Of a stretch of 64,000 bases of DNA, positions 9,332-19,925 are shown piece after piece. The stretch spans positions 14,225-78,224 of the forward strand of contig NZ_QUET01000021.1 in NCBI RefSeq assembly GCF_003478445.1. The letters are read 5' to 3'. Within the stretch, counting starts at the first letter, position 1, and each line of letters opens with the position of its first letter. The translations under genes were made by a program, and so were the position numbers. Source of the DNA: Roseburia sp. AM59-24XD (GTDB taxonomy: Bacteria > Bacillota > Clostridia > Lachnospirales > Lachnospiraceae). Below the pieces are notes generated by a model. The model was not told where the DNA came from and did not search any database. It worked only from the letters and a program-made list of their open reading frames with translations.

Positions 9332-10633
9332 ATGGAGGAGACAACAAACGGTGCAAAAGAAGAAAAAAATATTTACGAATACAATAAATACCCGAAAAAT
9401 GTCCGCCAGATAGGTGTCCCACTTCCGGGACAGAAGATATATCTGGAGGACTATGTGATCACTTATCTGAAGCAATGCTTTGTCCATGCGCAGGAGCCGG
9501 TGGTTGTTCTTCTGCTAGGAAAGTATGGGGAACAGGAAGCAAAGGAAGCAGTCTTTCTGTATGGAGCGATGGCTCTTGAAGAGGAGAAAATTCTGGAAAA
9601 GGGCGGTATCGAACAAGAAACCTGGGATCAGGTGCACCAGAGCATTGCTGAAAATTTTCCGGAGGCGCAGGTGCTCGGATGGGCGTGCGGAGTTCCGATG
9701 TGGAGCAGTAATGTGGACAGTCAGGTGCGCCGTCTCCAGAAAAAGGAATTTGCCAGAGAGAACAGGACTTTATTCTTGTGGGATTTAAGCGAGAAGGAAG
9801 AAAAAATCTTTCTGTGGCAGAGGAGCATGCTAAAGGAAATGTCCGGCTATTATGTGTATTTCGAAAAAAATCCGCAGATGCAGAATTTTATGCTTGACAG
9901 CACAGAACCGGAGAGTATCGACGGAGACTATAAGGATACCGTAACGGTATCGATGCGTCATGTGATAGAGGAAAAGGAGGAGCACAAGAAGAACATGCAG
10001 CTTCTGGCATACTGCGGAGCGGTGGCGGCCGGAATCGCCCTGCTGTTCGGTGTACATACGATGTTGGACAGCACGGCACGGATCCGGAAAATGGAACAGA
10101 CAGTAGATACGCTGACCGAATACGTCGGAAAGCAGCAGGAGGATGTGGCCGCCATGTCGAGACAGGCGCAGAATACCGAGGACACTGTGAAGGAGATTCC
10201 GAGACAGAGTGCTGAATCGGTACAGACGACGGACGCATCATCGCGGAGAAAAACAACGGAGCAGGCTGGTGAAGCTGTACAACAGGGAGACGAGAATGCA
10301 GGGACAGCGCAAAGCGGTGCGGACAAGCAGGATAAGGAAGAAATTGATACAAAGACGAGTCCTGAAAATGGGACAGATCAAAAGCCGACCGGAGCAGGAA
10401 AAAGTGCGGCAGGGACAGAAAGCAAGCAGTCAGCCGGCAGCCGTGCAAAGAAAACAAGCATCGGAAGCGGGACGCAGAGCTACATTGTGCGAAAGGGCGA
10501 TACGCTATCGCAGATCGTCTGGCGGCAGTACCATGATCTTTCCTATGAGAAAAAGATCAAAAAGGCAAACGGTCTGAAGGATGCCGATGCAATTTATGAG
10601 GGGCAGTGCATCGTTCTTCCGGATTATAAATAA
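9332..10633 (+). CDS. LysM-domain membrane protein
   Basis: A 433-residue protein with a soluble N-terminal domain of about 210 residues (KIYLEDYVITYLKQ..., VVVLLLGKYG), one transmembrane segment at about 222-243 (LLAYCGAVAAGIALLFGVH), a coiled-coil and Glu/Gln/Thr-rich linker, and a C-terminal LysM domain at about 384-432 (YIVRKGDTLSQIVWRQY...) that should bind peptidoglycan outside the cell. Start ATG 9332 has GAGGTG seven bases upstream; ATG 9296 is possible but lacks one. The N-terminal domain may have an MPN/JAB-like fold, but I do not see a full metal-binding motif, so this is only a suggestion. A DUF5711 envelope protein follows. Confidence 0.82.
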   Translation: MEETTNGAKEEKNIYEYNKYPKNVRQIGVPLPGQKIYLEDYVITYLKQCFVHAQEPVVVLLLGKYGEQEAKEAVFLYGAMALEEEKILEKGGIEQETWDQVHQSIAENFPEAQVLGWACGVPMWSSNVDSQVRRLQKKEFARENRTLFLWDLSEKEEKIFLWQRSMLKEMSGYYVYFEKNPQMQNFMLDSTEPESIDGDYKDTVTVSMRHVIEEKEEHKKNMQLLAYCGAVAAGIALLFGVHTMLDSTARIRKMEQTVDTLTEYVGKQQEDVAAMSRQAQNTEDTVKEIPRQSAESVQTTDASSRRKTTEQAGEAVQQGDENAGTAQSGADKQDKEEIDTKTSPENGTDQKPTGAGKSAAGTESKQSAGSRAKKTSIGSGTQSYIVRKGDTLSQIVWRQYHDLSYEKKIKKANGLKDADAIYEGQCIVLPDYK

Positions 10634-10691
10634 AATGTCCGGGGAGAGTGCAGAAAATAAAACGGGTGTTGTATATTCGACGAAAGTTATG

Positions 10692-10730
10692 TAAAATAAG
10701 TGGTAGTCCAAGTGGCTATCACTTATTTTA
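10692..10730 (+). terminator. hairpin between the LysM and DUF5711 genes
   Basis: A 15-bp stem (10692-10706 with 10716-10730, one G-U pair) encloses a 9-base loop. It is rich in A and T at its base but lacks a long T tract, so it may be a weak bidirectional terminator or a processing/attenuation element just before the next ribosome site. Confidence 0.55.
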
Positions 10731-10745
10731 GATTGGAGCAAAACT

Positions 10746-11909
10746 ATGTCTGATGAAATGAATCCGGCAGAGGCAAAGGTTTCCCTGTGGCATAACAGAA
10801 TGTTCATTGTGATCTGTCTTGCCAGCGTTGTTGTGGCAGTGGGAATCTTTATTCTTCTGATCAACGGATATATCAATAAGCAATATACAGAATATGAAGT
10901 CCTGAAGGAGACGCAGAGACAGGACGCGGGGACGGAGCGCTATATCAATAATGATGACTCGCTGATCAAGTACAGCAAGGACGGAATCTCAGGTGTGGAT
11001 ATGGAAGGGAAAACACTCTGGACCGGAAGTTACGAAATGAGTAACCCATCAGTTGTGATCAGAGGCGAATATATCCTTGTGGCAGATATTGGTGGCAAGG
11101 ATGCGGTGATCTACAATGGCAAGCATGAAGCAACAGAGCTGTCGGTAGATTATGAGATCAAGCAGGCGGATGTATCGAAGCAGGGACTCGCAGCACTTTT
11201 GTTGGAGGACAGTTCCTCGGATATGATCAATATTTACAATCCCTACGATGTCTCCTCAAAGCTGCTTGTGAAGATTCCGACCAATGTGGATGACGGTTAT
11301 CCGGTCTGCATGGCGATCTCGCCGGACGGTACGAGCGTGGTTGCTTCCTATATCTGTGTCGTGAACGGGACGGCAGAGAGCCGCGTTGTATTTTATAACT
11401 TCTCGGATGTCGGAAAAAATTCCGACTGCATTGTCGGAGCGAAGAATTATCAGAAATCGCTTGTGACGGATGTACATTTTCTGTCGGACGATCAGGTGGT
11501 TCTTTTTGCGGACAGCGGCTTTTATATCTGGAAAGGAATGAAGCAGCCCAAGCAGATCGTCCGGAAAAAGGTGCGAAAGAATATCAAGAGTGTTTTCTAT
11601 AATAAGAGCGCGATCGGGCTGGTGTTGGATACGGGCAGTAAGAAAACTCCGTATCATATGGACATTTACAATACCAAAGGAAATAAGACTTCATCGTTTG
11701 ATTTCGCAAACGATTATAATGATATTCAGCTTGATGGGAATGAGATCCTGTTTTATTCCGCAAAGGAATGCGGGGTGTTCCGGCTGAATGGTGTGCTGAG
11801 ATTTCATGCATCGGTGGAAGAAGGCGTTGATTATTTCTTCCGCGGCAATGGCAGGAATCATTATTACCTGTTTAATGACAGCACGATTCAGGAGATCAAG
11901 TTGAAATAA
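10746..11909 (+). CDS. DUF5711 family protein (membrane-anchored, beta-propeller-like)
   Basis: A 387-residue protein with a short cytoplasmic N-terminus, one transmembrane helix at about residues 19-39 (MFIVICLASVVVAVGIFILL), and a long extracytoplasmic domain made of repeating beta-rich units (GISGVDMEGKTLW, YILVADIGGKDAVIYNG, AISPDGTSVVAS), which suggests a beta-propeller. The ATG at 10746 follows GGAG. The family is widespread in Lachnospiraceae and its function is unknown. Its neighbour is a LysM envelope protein, so a cell-envelope role is likely but not shown. Confidence 0.85.
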   Translation: MSDEMNPAEAKVSLWHNRMFIVICLASVVVAVGIFILLINGYINKQYTEYEVLKETQRQDAGTERYINNDDSLIKYSKDGISGVDMEGKTLWTGSYEMSNPSVVIRGEYILVADIGGKDAVIYNGKHEATELSVDYEIKQADVSKQGLAALLLEDSSSDMINIYNPYDVSSKLLVKIPTNVDDGYPVCMAISPDGTSVVASYICVVNGTAESRVVFYNFSDVGKNSDCIVGAKNYQKSLVTDVHFLSDDQVVLFADSGFYIWKGMKQPKQIVRKKVRKNIKSVFYNKSAIGLVLDTGSKKTPYHMDIYNTKGNKTSSFDFANDYNDIQLDGNEILFYSAKECGVFRLNGVLRFHASVEEGVDYFFRGNGRNHYYLFNDSTIQEIKLK

Positions 11910-11995
11910 ATGATCTGATGATACATGCAACAGACTTCTCCGATTTCTATGTTTGTGACTTCTCTCAGAAATTACAAAAATAGCCGGAAAAGTGC

Positions 11996-12024
11996 TTGAC
12001 AAACCCTTCCGGTGGGCATATACT
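11996..12024 (+). promoter_or_regulatory. sigma-A promoter of the str operon
   Basis: A perfect TTGACA (11996-12001) is 17 bp from TATACT (12019-12024). About 65 bp of leader with GCG/TTTTT repeats follows before the rpsL ribosome site. Confidence 0.85.
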
Positions 12025-12091
12025 GAACAAGTGCGTGTTTTTCGCGTACTTTTTTGCGTATTTTTATTATGATCACAGGAGGTGAAAATTA

Positions 12092-12505
12092 ATGCCAACA
12101 TTTAACCAGTTAGTAAGAAAGGGAAGAAAGGTTTCTTCAAAGAAGTCTAATTCTCCTGCACTTCAGTACACCTACAACTCTCTGAACAAGAAGACGGTAG
12201 CTCAGAGTTCTCCACAGAAGAGAGGTGTTTGTACTGCAGTTCGTACTGCTACACCTAAGAAGCCTAACTCAGCTCTTAGAAAGACCGCCAGAGTTCGTCT
12301 CTCAAACGGTATCGAGGTTACAACTTATATTCCGGGTGAGGGTCATAACCTTCAGGAGCATAGTGTCGTACTCATCCGTGGCGGAAGAGTAAAGGATTTG
12401 CCAGGTACCAGATATCATATTATCCGTGGTACACTCGATACAGCCGGTGTTGCAAACAGAAAGCAGGGCCGTTCTAAGTATGGAGCAAAGAGACCTAAGA
12501 AGTAA
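12092..12505 (+). CDS. rpsL: 30S ribosomal protein S12
   Basis: Decoding-centre protein of the small subunit. The start ATG 12092 follows AGGAGGTG. The conserved [11 protein letters not shown] and [13 protein letters not shown] blocks are intact; both lysines where substitution gives streptomycin resistance in other bacteria are wild type. It is the first gene of rpsL-rpsG-fusA, with a strong promoter 70-95 bp upstream. The protein has 137 residues, normal for Firmicutes that carry the short N-terminal form. Confidence 0.98.
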   Translation: MPTFNQLVRKGRKVSSKKSNSPALQYTYNSLNKKTVAQSSPQKRGVCTAVRTATPKKPNSALRKTARVRLSNGIEVTTYIPGEGHNLQEHSVVLIRGGRVKDLPGTRYHIIRGTLDTAGVANRKQGRSKYGAKRPKK

Positions 12506-12609
12506 TCATTCACTAATTTGGGGATGTGCCGGATTAATTTTTACTGATTAACCTGGTGCGGACACAGAAATTCGTGAGTACCGATGAATTAATGATGGCA
12601 ATACGCTGA

Positions 12610-13131
<522 letters not shown>

Positions 13132-13154
13132 GATCATAGAGGAGGTAAACGACC

Positions 13155-15272
<2,118 letters not shown>

Positions 15273-15319
15273 TAATTAGAAAATGTTATTAAAAATGTGT
15301 CTCATAGTATAAAAAGCAC

Positions 15320-15348
15320 TTGAAAATTCCTTGAAAGTGCAATATAAT
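15320..15348 (+). promoter_or_regulatory. sigma-A promoter of tuf
   Basis: TTGAAA (15320-15325) and a perfect TATAAT (15343-15348) are 17 bp apart in the 150-bp gap between fusA and tuf, so tuf can be transcribed independently of the str operon. Confidence 0.8.
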
Positions 15349-15421
15349 AATGCCCATAGCGTGAAATTTGTCCGTGATGGGCAGACTATGAGTCGTATGA
15401 ATTTAAGGAGGATAATTAAAA

Positions 15422-16609
15422 ATGGCTAAAGAAAAGTTTGAAAGAACCAAACCCCATTGTAACATTGGTACCATCGGTCACGTAGATCATGGTAAAACAA
15501 CACTTACTGCTGCTATCACAAAGGTACTTGCTGCAAGAGTTCCAGGTAACGCAGCTGAGAACTTTGAAGATATCGATAAGGCTCCAGAGGAGAGAGAGCG
15601 TGGTATCACAATCTCTACTGCTCACGTTGAGTATCAGACAGAGAAGAGACATTACGCACACGTTGACTGCCCAGGTCATGCTGATTATGTAAAGAACATG
15701 ATCACCGGTGCTGCCCAGATGGATGGTGCTATCCTCGTAGTAGCTGCTACTGATGGTGTTATGGCTCAGACAAAGGAGCATATCCTTCTGTCCCGTCAGG
15801 TAAACGTACCTTATATCGTAGTATTCCTTAACAAGTGTGATATGGTTGACGATGAGGAGCTGATCGAGCTCGTAGAGATGGAAGTAACTGAGGCACTTGA
15901 GGAGTATGGTTTCGAAGGCTGCCCAATCATCAAGGGTTCTGCTCTTAAGGCTCTTGAGGATCCAAACGGTGAGTGGGGCGACAAGATCATGGAGCTCATG
16001 GATGCAGTTGATGAGTTCATTCCAGATCCAGAGCGTGCTACAGATAAGCCATTCCTGATGCCTATCGAGGATATCTTCACAATTACCGGTCGTGGTACTG
16101 TTGCAACCGGTAGAGTAGAGCGTGGTGTTCTCCACCTCAACGAGGAAGTTGAGATCGTCGGTGTTAAGGAAGAGGTTCAGAAGACTACTGTAACTGGTAT
16201 CGAGATGTTCCGTAAGCTTCTTGATGAGGCTCAGGCTGGTGATAACATTGGTGCTCTTCTTCGTGGTATCAAGAGAGAGGACATCGAGAGAGGTCAGGTA
16301 CTTGTAGCTCCTGGTACAACTACTTGCCACAAGAAGTTCACAGCTCAGGTTTACGTACTGAAGAAAGAGGAGGGTGGTCGTCATACTCCTTTCATCAATA
16401 ACTATCGTCCACAGTTCTACTTCAGAACAACTGACGTAACAGGTGTATGTAACCTTCCTGATGGTGTTGAGATGTGTATGCCAGGCGATAACGTAGAGCT
16501 TACTGTAGAGCTCATTCACCCAATCGCTATGGAGCAGGGTCTTAACTTCGCTATCCGTGAAGGTGGACGTACAGTAGGATCTGGAAAGGTTGCTACAATC
16601 ATCGAGTAA
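15422..16609 (+). CDS. tuf: elongation factor Tu
   Basis: GTPase that delivers aminoacyl-tRNA to the ribosome. [17 protein letters not shown] and NKCD motifs are present, and the product has 395 residues. AAGGAGG precedes ATG 15422. The last 54 bases of the gene, with the stop codon, form the left attachment site of an island: near copies lie at 26461 and 34644. Integration leaves the coding sequence complete, but the 3' untranslated region now comes from the island. Confidence 0.98.
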   Translation: MAKEKFERTKPHCNIGTIGHVDHGKTTLTAAITKVLAARVPGNAAENFEDIDKAPEERERGITISTAHVEYQTEKRHYAHVDCPGHADYVKNMITGAAQMDGAILVVAATDGVMAQTKEHILLSRQVNVPYIVVFLNKCDMVDDEELIELVEMEVTEALEEYGFEGCPIIKGSALKALEDPNGEWGDKIMELMDAVDEFIPDPERATDKPFLMPIEDIFTITGRGTVATGRVERGVLHLNEEVEIVGVKEEVQKTTVTGIEMFRKLLDEAQAGDNIGALLRGIKREDIERGQVLVAPGTTTCHKKFTAQVYVLKKEEGGRHTPFINNYRPQFYFRTTDVTGVCNLPDGVEMCMPGDNVELTVELIHPIAMEQGLNFAIREGGRTVGSGKVATIIE

Positions 16610-16610
16610 T
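16556..16610 (+). repeat. attachment site copy 1 (left end, within tuf)
   Basis: This 55-bp segment covering the last tuf codons and the stop recurs at 26461-26515 (one mismatch, at 16561) and 34644-34698 (two mismatches). It marks the left boundary of the tandem islands. Confidence 0.88.
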
Positions 16611-16666
16611 ACAATCTGAATATAGATTTGTTATCGTAAGATAACGTTGTGTCCAAACGTAAGATA

Positions 16667-16695
16667 CCCGTAGAACTTCGGTTCTACGGGTTTTT
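16667..16695 (+). terminator. terminator supplied by island 1 to tuf
   Basis: A perfect 10-bp GC-rich stem (16667-16676 with 16681-16690) with a TTCG tetraloop is followed by TTTTT. It lies just inside island 1, 57 bp after the tuf stop codon, and replaces the chromosomal tuf terminator now found at 34730. Confidence 0.9.
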
Positions 16696-16748
16696 CAGTT
16701 GCCTGGAAATATATAAAAGGGCGGAAAAGAATAACGAACAGCGTAGAA

Positions 16749-16783
16749 AAACGGTTGCCGGGAGAGTATCCTGACAACCGTTT
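16749..16783. repeat. inverted repeat near left end of island 1
   Basis: AAACGGTTG (16749-16757) and CAACCGTTT (16775-16783) are perfect 9-bp arms separated by 17 bp. The sequence ATGATAACAAAA that follows at 16795-16806 recurs at the right end of the same island (26349-26360), so this area may hold integrase or excisionase binding sites. Confidence 0.5.
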
Positions 16784-16875
16784 GTGATAATAGAATGATA
16801 ACAAAATATGAAATTTTCACCAATTTGATAACAGATACAGTGGATTTGTTCATATATCACAGATATGGGTGTGGA

Positions 16876-17409
16876 TTAAGTCAGATCATATGTCTTAATG
16901 TCATTACCATCTGTGCCCTTCTTAACAATAGTGTGACACCCTATCGTTGTTCCCATAGCACGCAATTTCCATTCTTCCTGGGTAGCGTTTAGCTTATCCA
17001 GTTCTTTCTGTCTTTTATCTTCATCTTCGATAGCTAATATCTCAGCTTTTTCCTTTTCATAGACATTTTTAAATTGACACCATTTCCTGAAAAAGTCCTG
17101 CATTGTAGGATTTTCGAATGTCAGTGCAACCTTCTGCTCAGGTGTTTCAGCAAGTGAGAGGTTCACCGAATCATCAATAGAAAACAACAGAGAGAGTACA
17201 TCTCCGACTGTTTCAATATTAAAATCCAGAAAAACACTTACATTTAATCCCAGTGCAGTTGCAATCTTTTCTAACTGATCCGGTTTCGGATTCCGGATTC
17301 CCAGTTCATATTTTCTGATTGTTCCTACGTTAATGCCGGACAGCTCGGCTAACTGTATCTGACTGTATCCTCTAAATTCCCGGAATGCCCGGATTTTTTT
17401 GCCAACCAT
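16876..17409 (-). CDS. XRE-family (HTH) repressor of island 1
   Basis: A 177-residue protein with an N-terminal Cro/CI-type helix-turn-helix at about residues 5-58 (IRAFREFRGYSQIQLAEL, NVGTIRKYELG) and a C-terminal domain of unknown type rich in charged residues. Start 17409 (reading leftward) follows GGAGG. It is divergent from the excisionase-integrase genes. The intervening 210 bp contains three copies of CACAAAAGTGA, one lying exactly between the -35 and -10 of the rightward promoter, so this protein probably represses excision genes and perhaps itself. Confidence 0.87.
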   Translation of the reverse strand: MVGKKIRAFREFRGYSQIQLAELSGINVGTIRKYELGIRNPKPDQLEKIATALGLNVSVFLDFNIETVGDVLSLLFSIDDSVNLSLAETPEQKVALTFENPTMQDFFRKWCQFKNVYEKEKAEILAIEDEDKRQKELDKLNATQEEWKLRAMGTTIGCHTIVKKGTDGNDIKTYDLT

Positions 17410-17430
17410 AATGCTGCCTCCTTAATAATA

Positions 17431-17460
17431 TTTGTGCTTCTATTCTAGCACAAAAGTGAA
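17431..17460. promoter_or_regulatory. operator copy 1 next to the repressor gene
   Basis: GCACAAAAGTGAA (17448-17460) matches the two sites at 17550 and 17590. Its left part also forms a 7-bp inverted repeat, TTTGTGC (17431-17437) with GCACAAA (17448-17454). It lies 22-51 bp upstream of the XRE start, suiting autoregulation. Confidence 0.55.
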
Positions 17461-17543
17461 TGATACAAAAGAGTGAGATTTAACAAATTGCCGATACGCA
17501 AGCAATAGGTATGGAATGGAAAAAATAAATTCGCAAATGTTTA

Positions 17544-17572
17544 TTGACAAATTCACAAAAGTGAATTATTAT
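17544..17572 (+). promoter_or_regulatory. promoter with embedded operator for excisionase-integrase
   Basis: TTGACA (17544-17549) and TATTAT (17567-17572) are 17 bp apart. The spacer is filled by the inverted repeat AATTCAC-AAAA-GTGAATT (17550-17567), so a bound repressor would block RNA polymerase directly. Confidence 0.75.
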
Positions 17573-17589
17573 AAGAGAACAACGAAAGA

Positions 17590-17603
17590 GTCACAAAAGT
17601 GAC
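17590..17603. promoter_or_regulatory. operator copy 3 before excisionase start
   Basis: GTCAC-AAAA-GTGAC is a perfect 5-bp inverted repeat with the same AAAA centre as the site in the promoter, placed in the leader just before the ribosome site of the next gene. Confidence 0.6.
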
Positions 17604-17619
17604 TGGAAAGGAGGACGCT

Positions 17620-17811
17620 ATGAGAACTAATTATATGATGACTGTTGATGATGTCATGGAAGAATTAGGCGTGAAACGCAGTAAAGCATATTCCATTCTG
17701 AAGCAGCTTAATGATGAACTGGCAAAGGAAGGATATGTGGCAGTTCGTGGAAAGATTCCACGTCCCTACTGGGAAACAAAATTTTATGGATGCTCTCAGA
17801 GAGCAGTGTGA
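17620..17811 (+). CDS. excisionase-like small DNA-binding protein
   Basis: A 63-residue protein with a winged-helix or excisionase-type motif (MTVDDVMEELGVKRSKAYSI) that should guide the neighbouring tyrosine integrase toward excision. ATG 17620 follows AAAGGAGG at a good spacing; an in-frame GTG at 17599 lies within operator 3 and lacks a ribosome site. The integrase gene begins 12 bp downstream. Size and position fit an Xis, but small element-borne transcription factors look alike. Confidence 0.75.
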   Translation: MRTNYMMTVDDVMEELGVKRSKAYSILKQLNDELAKEGYVAVRGKIPRPYWETKFYGCSQRAV

Positions 17812-17823
17812 AGGAGGTTTTAG

Positions 17824-18876
17824 ATGTCAGCTTACAAGGACAAAACACAGGGAACCTGGTATGTGAGCTTCCGCTATATTGACTGGACAGGTAAGAAAAC
17901 GCAGAAGCTGAAAAGAGGGTTCAAGACAAAGAAAGAAGCATTGAATTATGAAAAGGAATTCATAAGAAAGACTGCAGCGGATATGAAAATGGAGATGAAC
18001 AGTTTTATTCAAGTCTATTTTGAAGATAAAAAGAATGAACTGAAAGAAAATTCAATCCGTAACAAGCAGCACATGATGAACAAGCACATTGTTCCGTATT
18101 TTGGAACAAGAAAAATGAATGAGATCACACCGGCAGAGATTATCCAGTGGCAGAACACCATTCAGGAAAAAGGTTACAGCAAGACTTATGAGCGTATGAT
18201 TCAGAATCAGTTAAATGCACTGTTTAATCATGCACAGAAAATTTACAATCTGAAGGAAAATCCATGTAAGAAAGTAAAAAAGATGGGGAAATCGGATGCT
18301 AATAAGCTGGAATTTTGGACGAAAGCAGAATATGACAGCTTTATCGCCGGGATTGAGCCGGGGAGTGAAGATTATCTGATATTTGAAATTCTGTTCTGGA
18401 CAGGAATCAGGGAAGGAGAGCTTCTGGCATTGAGTCTTTCGGACTTTGATATGAGCGGAAATCTCCTGCATATCAATAAAACTTATAACCGGATCAGGAA
18501 GAGAGATGCGATTGATACACCAAAAACAGAGAATTCGGTCCGTACTATTGATATTCCCAATTTTCTTAAGGAAGAGGTACAGGAGTATGCAAAGAAGTAT
18601 TATGGATTTCCGGAAACTCAGCGGTTGTTCCCAATTGTGGCGAGAACACTGCAGAAACGTCTTAAGAAATATGAAGCACTGACCGGTGTAAAACCAATCA
18701 GAGTGCACGATATCCGGCATAGCCATGTGGCATATTTGATTTATCAGGGCGTAGAGCCATTGATTATCAAGGAGAGACTGGGACACAAAGATATTCAGAT
18801 GACATTGAACACTTATGGGCATCTGTACCCATCACAGCAGAAAAAAGTAGCAGAGATGCTGGACAACAAACGTTAA
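17824..18876 (+). CDS. tyrosine recombinase / integrase of island 1
   Basis: Site-specific recombinase that inserts and excises the element. At 350 residues it has an N-terminal AP2-like arm-binding region (GTWYVSFRYIDWTGK), a core-binding SAM-like domain (IQVYFEDKKNE...), and a catalytic domain with Arg in TGIREGELL, HDIRHSH, LGHKDI and the nucleophile Tyr in NTYGHLYP. It belongs to the Tn916/phage-type integrases. The nearby 55-bp repeats of the tuf end are its probable core sites. It is the only integrase in the two islands. Confidence 0.95.
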   Translation: MSAYKDKTQGTWYVSFRYIDWTGKKTQKLKRGFKTKKEALNYEKEFIRKTAADMKMEMNSFIQVYFEDKKNELKENSIRNKQHMMNKHIVPYFGTRKMNEITPAEIIQWQNTIQEKGYSKTYERMIQNQLNALFNHAQKIYNLKENPCKKVKKMGKSDANKLEFWTKAEYDSFIAGIEPGSEDYLIFEILFWTGIREGELLALSLSDFDMSGNLLHINKTYNRIRKRDAIDTPKTENSVRTIDIPNFLKEEVQEYAKKYYGFPETQRLFPIVARTLQKRLKKYEALTGVKPIRVHDIRHSHVAYLIYQGVEPLIIKERLGHKDIQMTLNTYGHLYPSQQKKVAEMLDNKR

Positions 18877-18893
18877 TACGGAGGAAGAAGCAA

Positions 18894-19064
18894 ATGAAAA
18901 CAAAGAAAGTAGTCGGAAAAATATTTGATGCAATTAACTACAGTAAGAAGTTGAAGATAAGTTCCATTTTACCAGATCGAGATTCAGATTATGTGATTCT
19001 TCTTGAATTAGAGGACGGAAGTAAATTTGAAATCATTATTATTCCTACAAGGAGATTTGTGTAA
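18894..19064 (+). CDS. small protein of island 1, unknown
   Basis: A 56-residue ORF (MKTKKVVGKIFDAINY... to IIPTRRFV) with GGAGGAAG just upstream, 17 bp after the integrase. It has an alternating hydrophobic/charged pattern suggesting a small beta-rich fold. I do not recognise the family. Confidence 0.6.
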   Translation: MKTKKVVGKIFDAINYSKKLKISSILPDRDSDYVILLELEDGSKFEIIIIPTRRFV

Positions 19065-19077
19065 GGAGCAAAAGCTA

Positions 19078-19152
19078 TGACTACTGACAGACAAAAAGAA
19101 AAAGCCCAGACAAAATATCTGAGCAAGTTCTCTGATAATCAGATTCACTGAT
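19078..19152 (+). pseudogene. truncated small mobile-element protein
   Basis: An ORF of about 24 codons (MTTDRQKEKAQTKYLSKFSD...) begins after an AGGAG ribosome site and stops early. The N-terminus resembles small ribbon-helix-helix-like proteins common in Firmicute mobile elements, which usually continue for another 30-40 residues, so this looks like a truncated copy. The family is an inference from the short N-terminus only. Confidence 0.4.
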
Positions 19153-19251
19153 ATACCATCTTGGCAGATTAAGTATATCACGAATTGAAAGATACAACAA
19201 TTCCCGAATATCTGTTCATCAGAGACTTGCCCGGAGGGGCAGGAGGTAGAA

Positions 19252-19925
19252 GTGACATTATTTGAACAGGTAAAAGAATGTGTGACAGCGAGACAGGCTG
19301 CGGAGCATTACGGGATTAAAGTAAAAAGAAATGGAATGGCGTGTTGTCCGTTTCATAAAGACCGACACCCAAGTATGAAGGCGGATAAAATGTATCATGC
19401 TTTGCATGTGGAATGGGTGGTGATGCAATAGATTTTACAGCAAGGTTATTTGGATTATCACAGTATGAAGCCGCAAAAAAGCTGGTAGAAGATTTTGGAC
19501 TGGATATTAAGGTCGGAAACAGAAGCAAATACGAAAGGACGCCCCGAAACAGGGCGCCCTTAAAGCGAAAGCAATCTAAAGTAGTGATGATCAGAGAAAA
19601 ATTAGAGCAGTGGTTGAGACATGCAACAGACGTGCTGATCAGATATCTGAAATGGATTCAGTTCTGGAAAGAGTTTTACAGACCAGAACCGGATGAAGAG
19701 TGGCACGAATTATTTACGGAGGCATTGGCAAATGAAAGAAAGATAAATGACTATCTGGACGTGCTGATGTTTGGAACAGGAGAAGAAATTGTAGAGTTTT
19801 TCAAGATGAAGAGAAGGGAGGTTGAAAAAATTGAAGAAAGAATTAACGAATATCAGCGAAAAGTCCTTGATGGAATTAGAAGATATTGTGAACGAGGAGA
19901 TGCTTACAACAGAAGATGTCAATAA
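19252..19925 (+). pseudogene. CHC2 zinc-finger primase-like protein, frameshifted
   Basis: DnaG-type zinc-binding domain used for priming replication of mobile elements. From GTG 19252 (AGGAGG five bases upstream) the frame encodes the first half of the zinc motif (MACCPFH); after about 19397 the second half (CFACGMGGDAIDFTARL) lies in another frame, so one base is missing in the codon after Tyr. Repaired, it would give about 224 residues, with a C-terminal alpha-helical region. The end overlaps the VapE-like gene. The frame break may be a real mutation or one of the suspected sequence errors. Confidence 0.75.

Noticed and set aside
10650..10695. Promoter for the DUF5711 gene
   Set aside because: TTGTAT and TATGTA are present but with unsuitable spacing; not convincing.
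15416..16519. A 367-codon minus-strand ORF across tuf
   Set aside because: It is the antisense shadow of tuf, caused by strong codon bias; it has no ribosome site and its sequence shows no family features.
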